A stretch of 64,000 nucleotides of DNA from Phoenix dactylifera (lineage: Eukaryota; Streptophyta; Magnoliopsida; Arecales; Arecaceae), in contig NC_052404.1 of assembly GCF_009389715.1 (NCBI RefSeq), positions 3,402,738-3,466,737 of the forward strand, read 5' to 3'. Below, in pieces: positions 23,701-36,321 of the stretch. The stretch's first letter is position 1. Every line of letters begins with the position of its first letter. The translations under genes were made by a program, and so were the position numbers. The notes under the pieces were generated by a model. That model had not been told where the DNA came from and ran no database searches. It saw only the letters and a program-made list of their open reading frames with translations.

Positions 23701-26700
23701 TATAGATCTTATTTTAAAAAAACAAGAATTATGTTCCTGCTCATACAGGGCTCAATTAAGCCACTCCAAGCCAAGTAGTAGGCTGTTCAGGCTTCACTCT
23801 TTATGCAAAAGGGGCAATCAAGCTCGAGTGAGTTTTACAGGATGTCTTCAAGCTTGGCTCAGGAAGCCTTCAAGCTTGCCTCGGTTGTTATGTGACCCAA
23901 GCTTGACTGAGTGTGCATGTAGTTTAGCAATCATAATGAAGAAAATAGATAAAATTTATCAAACTTACCAAGACTCGATTAATTGAACATCTGTTTTTGT
24001 TTGTAGAGGCATGAACAAATTTTGCAGCAAAGCTTGTTGATGGATTATCAGCATATGCAACTGTGGGTAACATCTGCACCCATAAAAAACTTCAGCAAAG
24101 TAAATAAATCCTAAAAACCATCAACATAGCAATAAGTCTTCACAACTAATAATTGTAACCAGAGCCTTCAAGTAGTGTGATCTACCCATTTCTTAGTGCC
24201 TCCAAGTTTTTTTCTTCCTTGCATTCAAATCTGATATTAAGATCAGTGGTTGAACTATGTTACCTGCACACCCATGTCCACATCCTAGAATCCATGTATA
24301 ATACATATACGAATTGGAAACTCATCAGATACTTGAATATTTATCATTTTTCTAATCGCAGCTTCTGAAAATTGGTAAGCAGGTGGACCCTCCAATAATC
24401 AGTTCACCTACTGTGATAATGTTAAAAGTGAGATTTGTTCTTTACAGGGATGAGAATTCTGCATTAAAAACCACCTAATTATTGATTCTGCGAGAAAAGA
24501 TCAGATTTTTTTTGGCAGGGTGATACACATTTAAGAGTCCCTGGATGATTTTGTCCCAAGCCTAAGTATGAAATCAGTGAAACACATTTATTCAATGTCT
24601 GAGATACAATTTGAATATATGATACAATTGTTTAGACTGTGACCCAACTCATCATCCAGAGGCAAAATCATTGGAGACCCCCAAATGTGTATCGTACTGC
24701 AAAAAACTAAAAAAAATAAAATCCAACCTTTTCTTGCAAAACCAACAATTAATTGTACTTTTTTAATACAACATCTACCATAGAGATTGGTTTAAAATGT
24801 GGGTATAAAAAAATAATTGCAAAATGTCTTTTTTTCAAAAATTCTTAAGCTAATTGCAAAGTTTGGATGAGAATATTAGAAGACCTTAATAGGCAGCATA
24901 TTTTAATATTTTCTTTTAAGCAATATGTGAGTAAATATTTTTGAATTATTTTCTACACTTTCTTGTATTGCCTTTTTTATCATGTCAAATCAAACACTTG
25001 GACATGTATCTAAATCCAATTCTCATGCCTGCGTCCATGGAATTCGTATGGAACATGTAACTATTTGTTGCGTCTCTTAGGATATCTTACAACTTAAAAT
25101 TAAGCAGCTTATGCATACATTGAAGGTCCATTTTACACTAAAGTAAAATCCACCATGTCACATCCCAATTCAAATAATATACTCAAAACTTAACTCCACC
25201 AAGCAAGCCATCATGAAACTTGTGTTAGAAGTTGCTTCATTCACCCATGAAATAAGAGGGAGATTTAAGGGGGGCAAATCACCATAATTAACAAAAACAA
25301 TTCTAAAACTTAGGCATTAACCACGATGATAAGACCATAAAAGCAAGATTCATGCATTGAAAAAATGACATCAAACTATGCCTGGCATATATCTCTTAAT
25401 CAGCAATTTATAGGAAAATTAAATTACTGACATCCAAGACTGCAGCTGGAGTAGGTTGTAACACAGTTCTGTCCCTCACATCCCGCTGCCACATACGAAC
25501 CTGCTTATCATTTACATGACCCATGAAATAAGTAAGCTGCTCTGGGAACAATAATGCCAGGAAAAGTAACAATTGAGACCAAATTAGAAGGTCTAATAAA
25601 AAACAATCAATGGATCATGCTGACATCCTCCAAAAATTATCAAAGCTAATTCACTTTTTGGTTATAGGAGTTACTAAGAAATAGACAATGATAGAAGTCA
25701 ATGCTTCGGCTTTCTAAACATAGTGGACAGTGGCAACAAGCATGAGTTTTGCATGGGTACAGGTCAAGTTTGGCAACTACTCATATGATTATATTACTTC
25801 CATTTTTGTTTTCAAAGCAAAATGGACCGATTGTTTGACCTAGTACAACATAAACAGGCCCTTGTCACTCCAGTATCATAAAAAAGATTGGAGAGTTGGT
25901 TAAAAACTTTAAGATGAAGAACCAAAAAAATACAAACAGTTCTCTACAGGTTGTTCAATGTTATCCTCTTTACAAAACCCTAGTTTCCACCATCTATAAT
26001 ATTAAATTATCAAGTATGGCCAAATTTAAACAGAAGTTTAAACAGGAAGCCGTTGAACCACAGGTTTTCCAGAACATTGAATTAACTACTGAACGATACA
26101 TTTGGTTAACAAAAAATACAAGAAAAAAAGGTGGTTTAAAGAGTTCAAGTTCCTGATTTGTTGCTAGCATAAGGGAAGCAACAACAAGTTGAAAATCTAT
26201 TAAATCATACAGATCGCCCTCTCATTGAAATTATTCTAGAAATAAGAGTTGATGCTTGACAAGACCAGAATATGGCAGCGAAAAGAGACATGAGAAAAAC
26301 AAAGGCTGATGTCCTGAGAGCGAGTCAAAATCAACAAGGATCTGATGGAAGGTGCTTAGCAAGAAGACATCAACCACAAAAATGGCTGAACATTTGAAAC
26401 ACTCTTATTGTTGATTTTGCCAACTGGTCACAGAAGCAGAAGTTGTAAAGAAAGTTATCCCTCATCAAGGAAATTGCTCTGGAAAAATATTTATAGGAAG
26501 ATAAAAGATTAAATCATAACAACATCATCTTTATCCCTTGGTCATCCAACAAACTAAGTCAAAGAGATGTTTATTTGCTGATTATTGAACTTGGTCAGCT
26601 TGTAAAACAGTTCAAATTCAGAAACAGAGGCATCACTGATCAGGGATAGGGATAGAACCTATGGGAAGAGCTTCATCAAATTCAATCTAGTATTTGTATA

Positions 26701-29700
26701 AATAAATACATTCTTGAGCAATATCTATATAATCTGAGATACCTCATTGCATCTGCAAATATCGGAATCATCAAAATGCCTTTATATATCACTCTTGTAT
26801 GGGTGGCATTAAAAGGCAGGTAAGCAACTCAGATTCTTGAGAGACATCCACTACACGGTCAAGAGGGTATGTTGGCTATATGAGGCAGAGTTTTAGATCA
26901 AGTTTGAAAAAACAAGGATTGAACTGTGGATCTCTGATAAATTAGTCAGATGTGATGTGAAGTTTGACAGTTGACAAAATTCAAAAAGACCTGGAAGCTT
27001 GTGAAAAGGGAGCAAAAACTATGGCCAAGACCAAAGAACAAAATGATTGGACCTTGGGAAAAACATGTCCCACCACCATGGGAAACACTGACTCCCCAAG
27101 GAGGCTCAAAAAGAGGAAGAAAGCTGTCAAAGAAGCACATATTTCACAACCCGATCAAGAGCTCACCTCGATGCGCACAATGGTATCCTGTTCTGCCCCC
27201 TTTTTTCTGCCTTTAAATTGGGGATCCTTGTCTGTCCAACTCCTCCGTTATCCGAAATTAGAATTGGTGGGTGGCTAGCACAAAAGTGTTACAGATAATC
27301 CAGGTTTAAAATTATAGGAGTGCCTATACTTTTTGCCACTTGGACCAAAATATAAACAGCATGACATGACATGGCCCCAAAATCAAGCAATGCATCAGGT
27401 TTCCCACCAAAGAGTATAAATAAGAAGTTTGATCACTGTATCTTTCATGACCAGTAATCATATCATACCAATTCCCACTGGTACATGAAATTGGATTGGT
27501 TTCAACAATTATTATACCAATCGGTATGTGATGGACATGTTTTTGAGCAATTATGTAAATCAAAACTAATTTTTACAACAAAATAATAGTTAAAAGTTAA
27601 ATAAAATTATACCTTTGTCAATGACTTGGCAACATGTGACTTTTCAATCGTTACACTTGTATGTTCATAATTAGTAGAATGATTTAATTAAAGTAGTACA
27701 GAAAAAGCATAAACATATTGTAAGTAAACCTCATTTCTTCAACACCAACACGTTTTATTCTTCTTTTGATGTCGGAATTGGAAAAAGAAAAAAATGATCT
27801 AAGCACCATTCTATCACCAAAAAAAAAAGCTTAAAAACTCGAGATAACACTTAATATTAAGCCTTAAAGATCATTGGCAGCCTAGACTAGCTTGGAGTGA
27901 ACCATATCAGCATATATTTGGTTTAACCTGTTGGATAAGAGGCCAGTTCAGCCAGTATAACAGATCCATGGGGAAACCAGCCAAAAATCAGTTACCTGGG
28001 AAATCTAATACCAGCACAAATCAGTATAGACAAAACAGAATTCATCCACATCCCCCCCCCCCCCCCCCCCCTCCTTTCCCTCCTCTCAACCTTTAAAGTG
28101 GAAATCACTTTCTCTGTCATAAACCCCTAACCTACCAACCAAATTCAGTAGGTGGGAAGCTTGTGAAGTGTTACATAGACCCTTCAACTTTCAGGATTTT
28201 CACAGCACCAGACATGTTGACATTTGGATAAGCTTTACTACCTCAGAAAACTGCATACCCAACAATGGACTAAAACCCCAGGTTCAATGCCCATTCTAGT
28301 CATAATATATATTGTAATATGAAATACAAGAACAGATTTTTATAGCATCACTCTATGAACCTTTTAAATAATAGAAAATCAATTTTTGAGGAGCAAGCTT
28401 AAAGTTTCTCACTCAAATAAGACCATGCTAAGTCAAGAAAGATTCATGTCATCATGAAAATCCACTAAATTAGGTTGCTAAAGTTGCCATCATGATTTAA
28501 CAGCAGAAATTCCTAAAGCCTGAAACAAAAACAATTGGCTCCTAAATAAAAGTTGATGAATTTAACTTCCTTTGGCAAATAATGGACCATTAATCCCTTG
28601 AAGAATGGAAGAAATCCATATGATAAAAATATATAAGTATATGAAGCAATATATGATAGAGAATGTGAGCAACAATGCAAACCATCAAATTCTAAGAGTT
28701 GATGATCAAAATTCGTATAACTCTATAAGTTCGAAAAGAAAAAAAACAATTAGAAGATACTACCTGCATATATCGAACAACTGTGCTGGTGTAGTCCACA
28801 GCACGCCGTTGAACAAGCTTTCGCATTCTTTTAGCGGCAAAACTGTCTCCATGGGCTGCAAATATAAACACAGAGCACACCATATGATAGCAAGAAAAAG
28901 GAAAATCTTAATTTAGCAAAAACTGGGACAACACTATACAAACATCACAAAAAGCAACAAAATTTACAATTGGCAATTTGGCATACTCATCCCGATACAA
29001 AAGAAATTAACTGCTTTAGAGAAGGAAGTTTTACTTACAGTGAATAACTAACTGAATAGTCATTGAAGATAAGAACACTCTTAGGACACCCTAGGGAAGT
29101 TATACACGAGCTTATTTTGCTTACAACCAAGTCCAACGTCTAGACATTCATGGTGATTAAAATGTATGCATTTGAATGACAAAAGTAACGAAAAAGTGAA
29201 TGAAGACTTTATGTTTGGTAATTAGGTGAAACCATTAACATTATGGAAATAGCTTACATCAATTCCCCATTGCTCAGTTTTCATCTTCTCGCCCTTCTCT
29301 CGCAAATGAACAGAATTTCCTGCCTTCTAAATTGCCAGATTCCATGGTTAGTCTCCTATCAATAGGTGATGTTGTTCAATTTGCAATAGAGTAACCTCCT
29401 AATTATCAAAAACTTGGTAGTAAGTCATGCTTCTTTACCCTAAAGAGAGCAAAAATATTGAACCCAAGGGTGTTTCTGTTGATGAAGCAAGTGTTTATAG
29501 AGGAGACGGTTGGGCTTATTTAGGGGTCAGGTGATGTGTACTACCAAGGCATGATAGAGTACAGAGACTGCTGCCCACAGGCTTTAGATGCCATGAGAGG
29601 CCTTTCCTATTACAGAAAAGATTTATCAATGGGTTTATGGGGAAAAAATCTAGGGAAAGCAGGCAAAAAAAGTATCATATGAAGACAAGACAATTTGGAC

Positions 29701-30801
29701 TGCATAAGAGAAGCCCCAAGAAAATAAATGTTCAATTATCAGGCTGTATCCAACATCAGACTATTCTATGTGCCATTGAATGATAAGCAATGTCCATGAC
29801 CTCATGTAGCACTAGTATTGGTCCATTTTAGAGCATATAAGTAGAGTGCACTTCAATACTAACGATCCAATTGCTTTTAGCTTTCTGTTTGTCATGTATT
29901 ATTTGTTAAGTCGTGCTCAGGGATAATGTTAACAGGACAGTGATATTTCCCAAACAGCACGTGGAGCACTTGCATAGAAATTCCTTATGCGATTCCAAAC
30001 AGATGCCTTTCAATAAGCTGAAAATACTAGTAGATTAGATTGTTCTGCAACAAGGACATTTTTTAATATGTGTATTTATCTCTATAGAGCTGGATAGCAA
30101 GCTTTGGAGTGTCAAAATGAAACTCCTAGGCCAAGAATAAACCAGAAGAACTAAGCCTTCGTTGAGACGACTGATAAGATCTCAAGCCCAAGTCCAATAA
30201 CCTACCTAAACCCTCCACATCCACACATTAAAACAGCCAGCAGTTTCTACCTCCCAATACGACCATCCTAACCACCATCTCTGCACTCTCTCCATCTAAC
30301 TTCAACACATTCAGTAGAAAAATACTGACGAATCTCCATGATTTCATGCAATTACGAGGCTACAACGCTCAATCGACAAATTTTCCTTCCAGTGCAGCAA
30401 GTGCCGCACAATTATGAGTTCCCAACATTTTAGTTAATCAACTCACCTCATCCCAAGATCAATTTTTTCTTTCTATTTCGAAAAAACAAAAAAAAATCGA
30501 AAATTCACATCAAAGGACTTGTAAAACATGCAAATAATAACAAAGAAACATACAAGAGTACAGCAGATAAAACACACATCCAGAAACGAACCTAATGCTC
30601 CAAAAAAAACGTTTAAGCAAAGCAGGATCAAAATGAAGAGCAAAAAATAACAAAAAAAAAAACCTTCTCCCATATCGTACCTTCGTAGGGGGGCGGATGG
30701 TGGGGGTACTCGGGAGCGAGATTAGTAGAAGACGCCGAGGGTTGACGCATGGGCGGCCCTCTAGGGAAATCCCCGCCCGACTGCTGCTCCCCGTACATCA
30801 T
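11776..30801 (-). CDS. FY: flowering time control protein FY (WD40 CPSF subunit, WDR33/Pfs2 type)
   Basis: FY is the WD-repeat subunit of the nuclear cleavage and polyadenylation complex and binds the flowering regulator FCA. Eighteen exons join in frame to 718 residues: 30801-30681, 28855-28764, 25500-25432, 24073-23969, 22948-22853, 22762-22680, 22562-22491, 22409-22312, 19803-19744, 19646-19586, 19506-19419, 17490-17427, 16788-16710, 16445-16356, 14079-13997, 13815-13271, 12277-12032, 11880-11776. Diagnostic stretches are [55 protein letters not shown] and [19 protein letters not shown]. Seven WD40 repeats occupy about 120-410; the tail (421-718) is Pro/Gln/Met-rich with PPLP motifs at about 495-498 and 709-712, the type FCA's WW domain recognises. 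The start is ATG 30801: the frame is open upstream only to a TAG in the leader. The exon 15 donor (A before GTCAAG) is chosen by phase and is the least certain join. Confidence 0.93.
14703..16070. mobile_element. hAT-like element in FY intron 14
   Basis: The 1368-bp element is flanked by the perfect 8-bp direct repeat GTAATAAG (14695-14702 and 16071-16078). Its ends are imperfect inverted repeats: CAAGGTATGCCGAACCG on the left and CAAGGAATGCTGAATCGG for the right end reversed. Rich GAACCGG/CCGGTACGG motifs lie near both ends. The 8-bp duplication is typical of hAT. On the minus strand the interior (about 15843-15210) reads as Ser/Gly/Glu-rich and then Tyr/Gly-rich coding-like sequence (for example [21 protein letters not shown], stop at about 15211), which could be the tail of a transposase; no catalytic part is present. 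A shared AT-rich core links it to the element at 51626-52270, which lies in the opposite orientation. Confidence 0.85.
18424..19461 (-). repeat. tandem copies of the FY exon 11/intron 11 junction
   Basis: The true 3' end of FY exon 11 and its following intron (about 19072-19461) are copied twice into intron 11, at about 18424-18772 and 18773-19071. Shared landmarks are AGGATGGAATCAACAAATTC, CGAAGATGCAC and the exon-derived TTAATTATCTGATC (minus strand GATCAGATAATTAA). The middle copy keeps about 50 bp of exon sequence; the other about 25 bp. Both copies keep a GTGCATC donor but read AATTAAGTGC where the exon has ATTAAGGTGC. The spacing of the exon pieces is about 273 and 397 bp. Confidence 0.85.
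19919..20320 (-). repeat. tandem duplication of about 202 bp in FY intron 8
   Basis: Two direct copies (about 19919-20120 and 20121-20320) share AGTAAAATGGCCCATAAAAT at the start, CTCCATGTACAATTGATATT in the middle and GAGGATCCTCTTTGCAATTT near the end. Differences are a few substitutions and changes in A-run length, so the duplication is fairly recent. It contains no exon. Confidence 0.85.
20507..21800. mobile_element. GGCC-rich, hAT-like insertion in FY intron 8 (tentative)
   Basis: Both margins are rich in AAGCCCAA/GGGCTTGG motifs, as in subterminal regions of plant hAT elements. The outer ends, GGGTTGAAACGTGGCC at about 20510 and, reversed, AGGTTGGAAATAGGCC at about 21800, resemble each other. 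The centre (about 20820-21640) is GC-rich with purine-rich runs and a minus-strand frame reading [20 protein letters not shown] at about 21360-21300, which looks like captured gene sequence. No exact 8-bp duplication was found, so the boundaries are approximate. Confidence 0.45.
23237..23421. mobile_element. 185-bp MITE in FY intron 4
   Basis: The ends are inverted repeats: AAGGTTTCAAATACTGG on the left, AAGGTTTCAAATATTGG for the right end reversed. The flanks are direct repeats ACCACAAG (23229-23236 and 23422-23429), or 9 bp AACCACAAG if the boundary shifts by one base. The length and 8-bp duplication fit a non-autonomous hAT-type MITE. The starting CAAGGT is shared with the two larger hAT-like elements of this window. 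Confidence 0.8.
28052..28071 (+). repeat. poly(C) homopolymer in FY intron 2
   Basis: There are 20 consecutive C, which means a G run in the FY transcript orientation. The exact length is uncertain for assembly reasons. Confidence 0.8.
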
Positions 30802-30823
30802 TGCTCCGCTGGGAGCGGCCTCC

Positions 30824-30845
30824 AAACCCTAACCCTAAACCCTAG
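30824..30845 (-). promoter_or_regulatory. telo-box cluster in the FY 5' leader
   Basis: The plus strand has AAACCCTAACCCTAAACCC just 23 bp upstream of the FY ATG, that is, three plant telomere-type repeats (TTTAGGG/TTAGGG on the transcript strand). Telo boxes (AAACCCTA) occur in promoters and leaders of plant genes for RNA processing and translation and are bound by Myb-type factors. One TAG in this motif closes the upstream reading frame and so helps to fix the start codon. Confidence 0.6.
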
Positions 30846-30849
30846 AAAT

Positions 30850-32141
30850 ATCTACGGGAGGGTGGGTTGAGGTCTTGAGGAGACCCCGGCTCCGCTGGAA
30901 GAGGCGCCGCCGCCGGCTGCTTTGCCGATTAGCAGGAGCAAGGTTTTGGTCGGATGAAATCTACGGAGAAAAGCACGTGATTCTAGAGTTTTGGAGAGGG
31001 TGGGGGGTGTTCACGTCGCCGAGGGGGTCGGCAAATATCAAGCGAGCCGATCTAATTTTTTAATTAAACATCAAGATTGTCTCGTAATCGAGCCGGCTTG
31101 AGCCAGCCCATTCGGTTTTGGGCCAAACTCGAGCGGATCCACTGAGATCTACAGATTTTCCAAGTCCTTCATTTAATAGTTTTAATTAATTACAAACAAA
31201 ATAACCCAGCAATGCAGGAGAGATTAAAGAGATATACCAATGAAAATAAAATATAATTTTAAATTTCTATATAAAGGAGTATATTTACAATAGTGTTGTA
31301 CCTAATAATAGGTTTTAGTGTTTATGGGAAAAAACTTGATAAACCCTAATGGAGGAGATCTCGCGTCGAAGCTTGGTCTTTTTTCTTTCTTTTTTTTTTG
31401 AGAGAGAGAGATTCATGTTGATTTAAGATTTTTATTTTGTTTGAGCTGATGAATGCTAGGTATTAAACATCTAAGTGGTCTAGGTTGTTTTCTAAAACTG
31501 GATGTGGGGTAGAGATGCTAAAGATCTTAGCAGCCAAAATATTTTGCCTTAATAGTTTTTTAAGCTATATATAATGTGGTAGAGTATTGTCATACAATTA
31601 TAAATTACATGGCTCCCTTAATGACATTGCATGATCATTTATTAATCATTAATATTCTCTATAAAAATGATATTATGTCTAGTTTAGAAATAATACAGTC
31701 TTCATTAATTAGCAACAATAATTAAAAAAATACATCATCTAAATGCTTAAGTAAAGAGTAATAAACTTGAGGCAAGGATTGGGGTAATCTGCAGATGAAG
31801 GAGAAGATTGAGGCACAAAATAGCTAATAGTGTAAAAAAGAAGTGCCAATTCATAAGCTTGCGGGAAAATGAATTTTTTAACTTTAGGACTCTAAAATTA
31901 GAAATTTAAGAAGCAGGTATGTGGGGGGAGCAAGTAGTATTGCTTTATGAACCCCAAATGGCCATTGTCAGCTAGTCCTAGAAATGTGTTATTTTAGGAG
32001 GCAACAGAGGAAGAGCAGATGTTGGATTGGTTGCCGGGAGTAATCAAATAAGAGATGACGAAGAATACTTATAGATCTCTCTCTTTCCTACACACCCAAG
32101 CCCCTCCAATAATCCTCTTAAAATATAACCATATACCTACA
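30850..32141. other. FY promoter side and intergenic sequence
   Basis: The part next to FY (to about 31060) is GC-rich, with CGGCGCCGCC-type motifs expected of a 5' leader and core promoter. Beyond that the sequence is AT-rich and without recognisable genes. A short GAGCCGGCTTGAGCC-type stretch at about 31085-31140 recalls the subterminal motifs of the transposons in this window but has no definable ends. Confidence 0.5.
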
Positions 32142-32259
32142 TTTTTTTATTTTTTTTTTTGCTAAAACCGGTGTTTCATACTATACGGGTACGAATACAC
32201 CTAGAAGAGTCTGCATACAAAATATCCCGGAATGCACCAGGCAAATCATCCTCACCAAC

Positions 32260-35200
32260 TCATAAAGAGCCGCCTGAGTGGCTCGCAACATACGCTGCCA
32301 CCCAGTCCGCCGCCCCATTGGCCTCCCGATATACATGCACAGCTCGAAAGAGTATCCCCTCCCTTACCATCAACCATATGTCTCGGAGCAATGGGTGAAC
32401 TCCCCTATCGCTATAAGGGCCCTTCCGGACCCAGCTGATCACAGCGGCCGAGTCTCCCTCCAAGAGGATGGAGCTTGCCCGAAGAACGGATCGTGCATAT
32501 CGCAACCCCATCCAAGCCGCTCGCAGCTCTGCCCCTGGGACCGAGATGTCGAAGATCTGACAGCCTCCTGCTGCCACCGTGCTGGAATCCGGACCCCTGA
32601 TGACAAACCCAGCTCCTCCCCTCCTACCTCCATCCTAGACTGAGCCATCAAAATTGACCTTGAGGAAGCTCGGGGGTGGGGGCTCCCAGGTGAAAAACAC
32701 CACATAAGGAGCTGCCGAAGCAAAGTGGGGGCCCCAGGTATCCCGAGCTGTCAAAGGTCCATAGTCTGAATCTACGTGAAAGAACTCCGCTGCCTGTGCC
32801 CGAGCCCGCTCCATCACAAACCACGGGGACAGACTAATATCACCAAAAATGCGACCGTTTCTGGCCAACCAAACCTGATAAGCTATGCATGACGCTCTAA
32901 TGGCCGTAAAACGCATCGGTGGGGATCTAGACCAGCCCCGAACCTCCTCCAGAAAGCAATCCCTCCGGCTCCAAGAGCCCTCCGGGAGCCCTGACAGCCT
33001 CCAAGTCCTCCTCGCCCAACCACACTGGAAGAGTACATGATCCACTGACTCGTCCACCTCGCAGAGCGTGCACAAGGGAGAAATGCTAACCCCCCGTCGG
33101 CTCAACTCTGAGCTAGTCGGCAGGCGATCCCAGGCCACCTTCCAAAGGAATAGTGCCACCCTCTGGTGTAGGCCAAACCTCCATACCCGACCACAGTCCC
33201 TACCCAGCTCAGACTCCTGCAGAAGAACCCTAGAAACATCACCAACGCTGACTCTGGTGCTGCAGGTGGTACTCCAGACCCTGACATCCGGACCTGCTGA
33301 TCCCGGGATGGGAAGAGCCCGAATGCGCTCCACTAAGTGCTCCCCAAATAACTGGCCCAGTCTGTCCGCATCCCACTCCATCTCCCCTGGTACGAGGAGA
33401 TCGCATACCCGGAGTCCCACAGCCCTCTCAACTCTGATCATCGTCGGCCACAAGCTCAGCGGGAGAGCGTCCACCCATGGATCCTCCATCACGTCAATGG
33501 TCCGGCCATCGCCAGTCAACCACCTGGAATGTGCCTGGGCCATAGGCAAATACCTCCCAACCTCCCGCCACATAAAGGATCTCCTCCGGCTACCCACTAC
33601 CTGGCCCACTAAGCCTGCTCGACCATATCTCGCTATCATGACCTGACTCCAGAGTCCATGTGGCTCTAGAACAATCTGCACCGCCCGCCTCGCCAGGAGT
33701 GCCTCTCGCCTCGCCAGGAGAGACTGTACCCCCAGGCCACCCTCACTCAAAAGCAGGCAAACTCTCTCCCAGGCCACCAGATGCACCCCATGGCCCCTCC
33801 CCAAGGAGCCCCACAGGAAGCTACGCATAAGCCGCTCAATCCCCACCAGCACTGTCTTCGACACAACTGTGTGGGCCATAATGTAAACCGGCATGGAGCA
33901 GAGCACTGACCTGACCAGCATCAGCCTGCCCATCATAGAGAGCGATGAGGCCCTCCAACCCTCAAGCCTACTCTATACTCTCTGCACCAATGTGGAGCAC
34001 TCCGCCACCCGCAACCTCCTCCTAGTAATGGGGACTCCAAGATAGTCTAGTGCCCCCTCCTGCTCCTGCATCCCCAATATCACCCTAATCTCCCGTCGCA
34101 CCCTCCGCTCTGTGCTCGGACTAAAATGTATAGATGACTTTTGGAGATTAATCCTCTGCCCAGACGCCGCACAGTACTCAGTCAGCACTCTCTGGAAGGC
34201 TCGGGCATCCCTAGCTCTCGCCCTAGCAAGCAGCAGGCAATCGTCTGCAAACAACAAATGAGAAATGGGGCGAGCGCCAGGGGCTGGACTATAGGCAGCC
34301 AACCCCTGGTCCTCGCAAGCTACATGTAGGCAACGAGAAAGTACATCAGAGCAAATAATGAACAGATATAGGGATAGAGGACATCCCTGGCGAAGCCCCA
34401 TAGTAGCTCGAAAGAAGGGGGATGGCGTACCATTGACCAAGATGGAGAAAGTAGGCCCTTGCACACAGCCAAGGACCCAGTCAATCCAGATCTGATGGAA
34501 TCCAAAGCTCTCCAATGCACGTCTGAGGAAATCCCAGCGGATCCGGTCATAAGCACGCTCCATATCCAGTTTCACAGCCATCAAATATCGCCTCCTCGAA
34601 GCTCGCTGTAAGTCTCCCATCATCTCCTGGGCTAGCAATATATTATCCGATATACTCCTTCCCCCCACAAACGCCCCCTGCTCCATACTAATCATGCTAG
34701 GCAACAAAGCCCTCATTCTCCCAACCATGATCTTCGCTACTACTTTGTACAAAGTGGTGCACAAACTAATGGGCCGATAATGACCCGGCTCCGCCGCATC
34801 CTGACGCTTCGAGACCAAGGTGATATAAGTGACCTGCCAGGCATCAGCCATCACCGTCCGAGTGAAGTATAACTGCACTGCCTCCACTACTGACCTCCGA
34901 ATGATACTCCAATACCTCCGAAAAAAGAATGGCGGAAATCCATCCGGACTTGGTGCCTTGTCCTCCCCCAGGGCCCAAACTGCCTCCTGCACTTCTCTAT
35001 CTGAAACTGGCTGGATTAATGCTTCATTCTCTGACTCCTCAACCCGGACTGCCGGCCTGGGGAGCTGGTTCAACACATAGGGCCCATCTACCTCCGTCCA
35101 CCTGGATTTGAAAAAATCAAACAACACCTGTCTCACTGCAATGTCCTCCACCACCCGCTGGCCCGCCCCAACCCTCAACGACCGAATCATATTCCTTTAC

Positions 35201-36321
35201 CTTCTAATGACCGTCGATCGATGGAAGAAGCTAGTGTTCCGATCCCCCTCCTTGACCCACTGGATCCTCGACTTCTGCCGCCAAATTGTCTCCTGTTGAT
35301 GCAGCAAGGAGTGATGTGAAGCCAAGTAGCGTCGCAAGTCCGCCATCTCACCCTCCTCCAACTCCCCACCTCGGTCCTCCCTCCCCTGAAGATCTGCAAT
35401 CCTGCCCTCCACCTCCTCTAGTCTCCGGAATATGTTACCCACTACCTCCCGGTTCCATCTGCGAAGATGACGCTTGGTGAGCTCCAAACTCCGCGACACT
35501 CTCTGCATGGCATCTCCCTGTACTGGCATGCCCCAAGCCTCTCTAACTATTTTCCAAGATTGGGGGTAAGACAACCACAGCTTCTCAAAACGGAAAGGAC
35601 TATGGTAAATGGAGCTCGAAGCTGTAGAGATCAGAATAGGACAGTGATCTGAGGCAATCCGAGCAAGATGACTAACCTGATAGGAGGGGAACCGCTGAAT
35701 CCAATCCGGGGAGGCAATGGCCCTGTCAAGCCGCTCCCACACCCTCGGGCGTCCAGACTGATTGTTACACCAAGTGAAGCGCGGTCCAGTGAAGCCAAGA
35801 TCCACTAAGCCAGCCACATCCAGAAACTCTCGAAACTCCCTCCTGTCCACTGAATCAGAATAGACTCTGCCTCCTCGTTTCTCAGAGGGGCCAAGAATGC
35901 AGTTAAAGTCTCCCACCACCATAGTCGGCACCCCCTGGGTCAACAAACATGACAGCTCACCCCAGAGAACTCTCCCAGTACGGTAATCAGTGCTAGCATA
36001 GACCCCACACAGGACCCATGGGGATTCATTCGGTTCCGAGATGACCATCACAACCTGCTGCGGGCAATTGCAAAAGACATCTATAGAGGCCACTCCTCGT
36101 CTCCACAACATCACAATACCACCAGACAAGCCCTGAGACTCTATTACAAAAGACTCCCAGTCAACGGCCAACCGCCGCATCACCCGGCGCAACCCTTCTC
36201 CAGACACTCGTGTTTCACAAATAAAACAAACCTCGGGGCAATGAAGTTGAACTAGTCTCTTGAACGACGTCAAGAATAAAGGCTTGGCCGCCCCCCTACA
36301 ATTCCAAGCTAGTATTTTCAT
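32260..36321 (-). pseudogene. LINE ORF2: endonuclease, reverse transcriptase, RNase H; three nonsense codons
   Basis: One frame of about 1353 codons is interrupted by TAA at 35199-35197, TAG at 33975-33973 and TAG at 32637-32635, with no frameshift. In order: AP-type endonuclease (LAWNCRG, CETR, VVGDFNCIL, ASDHCPILI), reverse transcriptase (KAPSPDGFP, MEQGAFVGGRSISDN, GLRQGCPLS and the catalytic LFADDCLLL), a zinc-binding region (CTLCEVDESVDHVLFQC), and RNase H starting at VNFDGS and ending WVAAYVASHSGGSL. All catalytic motifs that I can see remain. The stops make this copy inactive by itself. Third-position GC is high. Confidence 0.9.

Noticed and set aside
26964..27278. 104-codon plus-strand frame inside FY intron 2
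   Set aside because: It has no recognisable domain and lies antisense in an intron; it may be a decayed repeat.
30802..30825. Upstream TTG start giving eight more FY residues (EAAPSGA before MMYGEQ)
   Set aside because: The codon at 30825 is TTG, not ATG, and nuclear plant genes start at ATG. The next in-frame ATG is 30801, and a TAG closes the frame just upstream.
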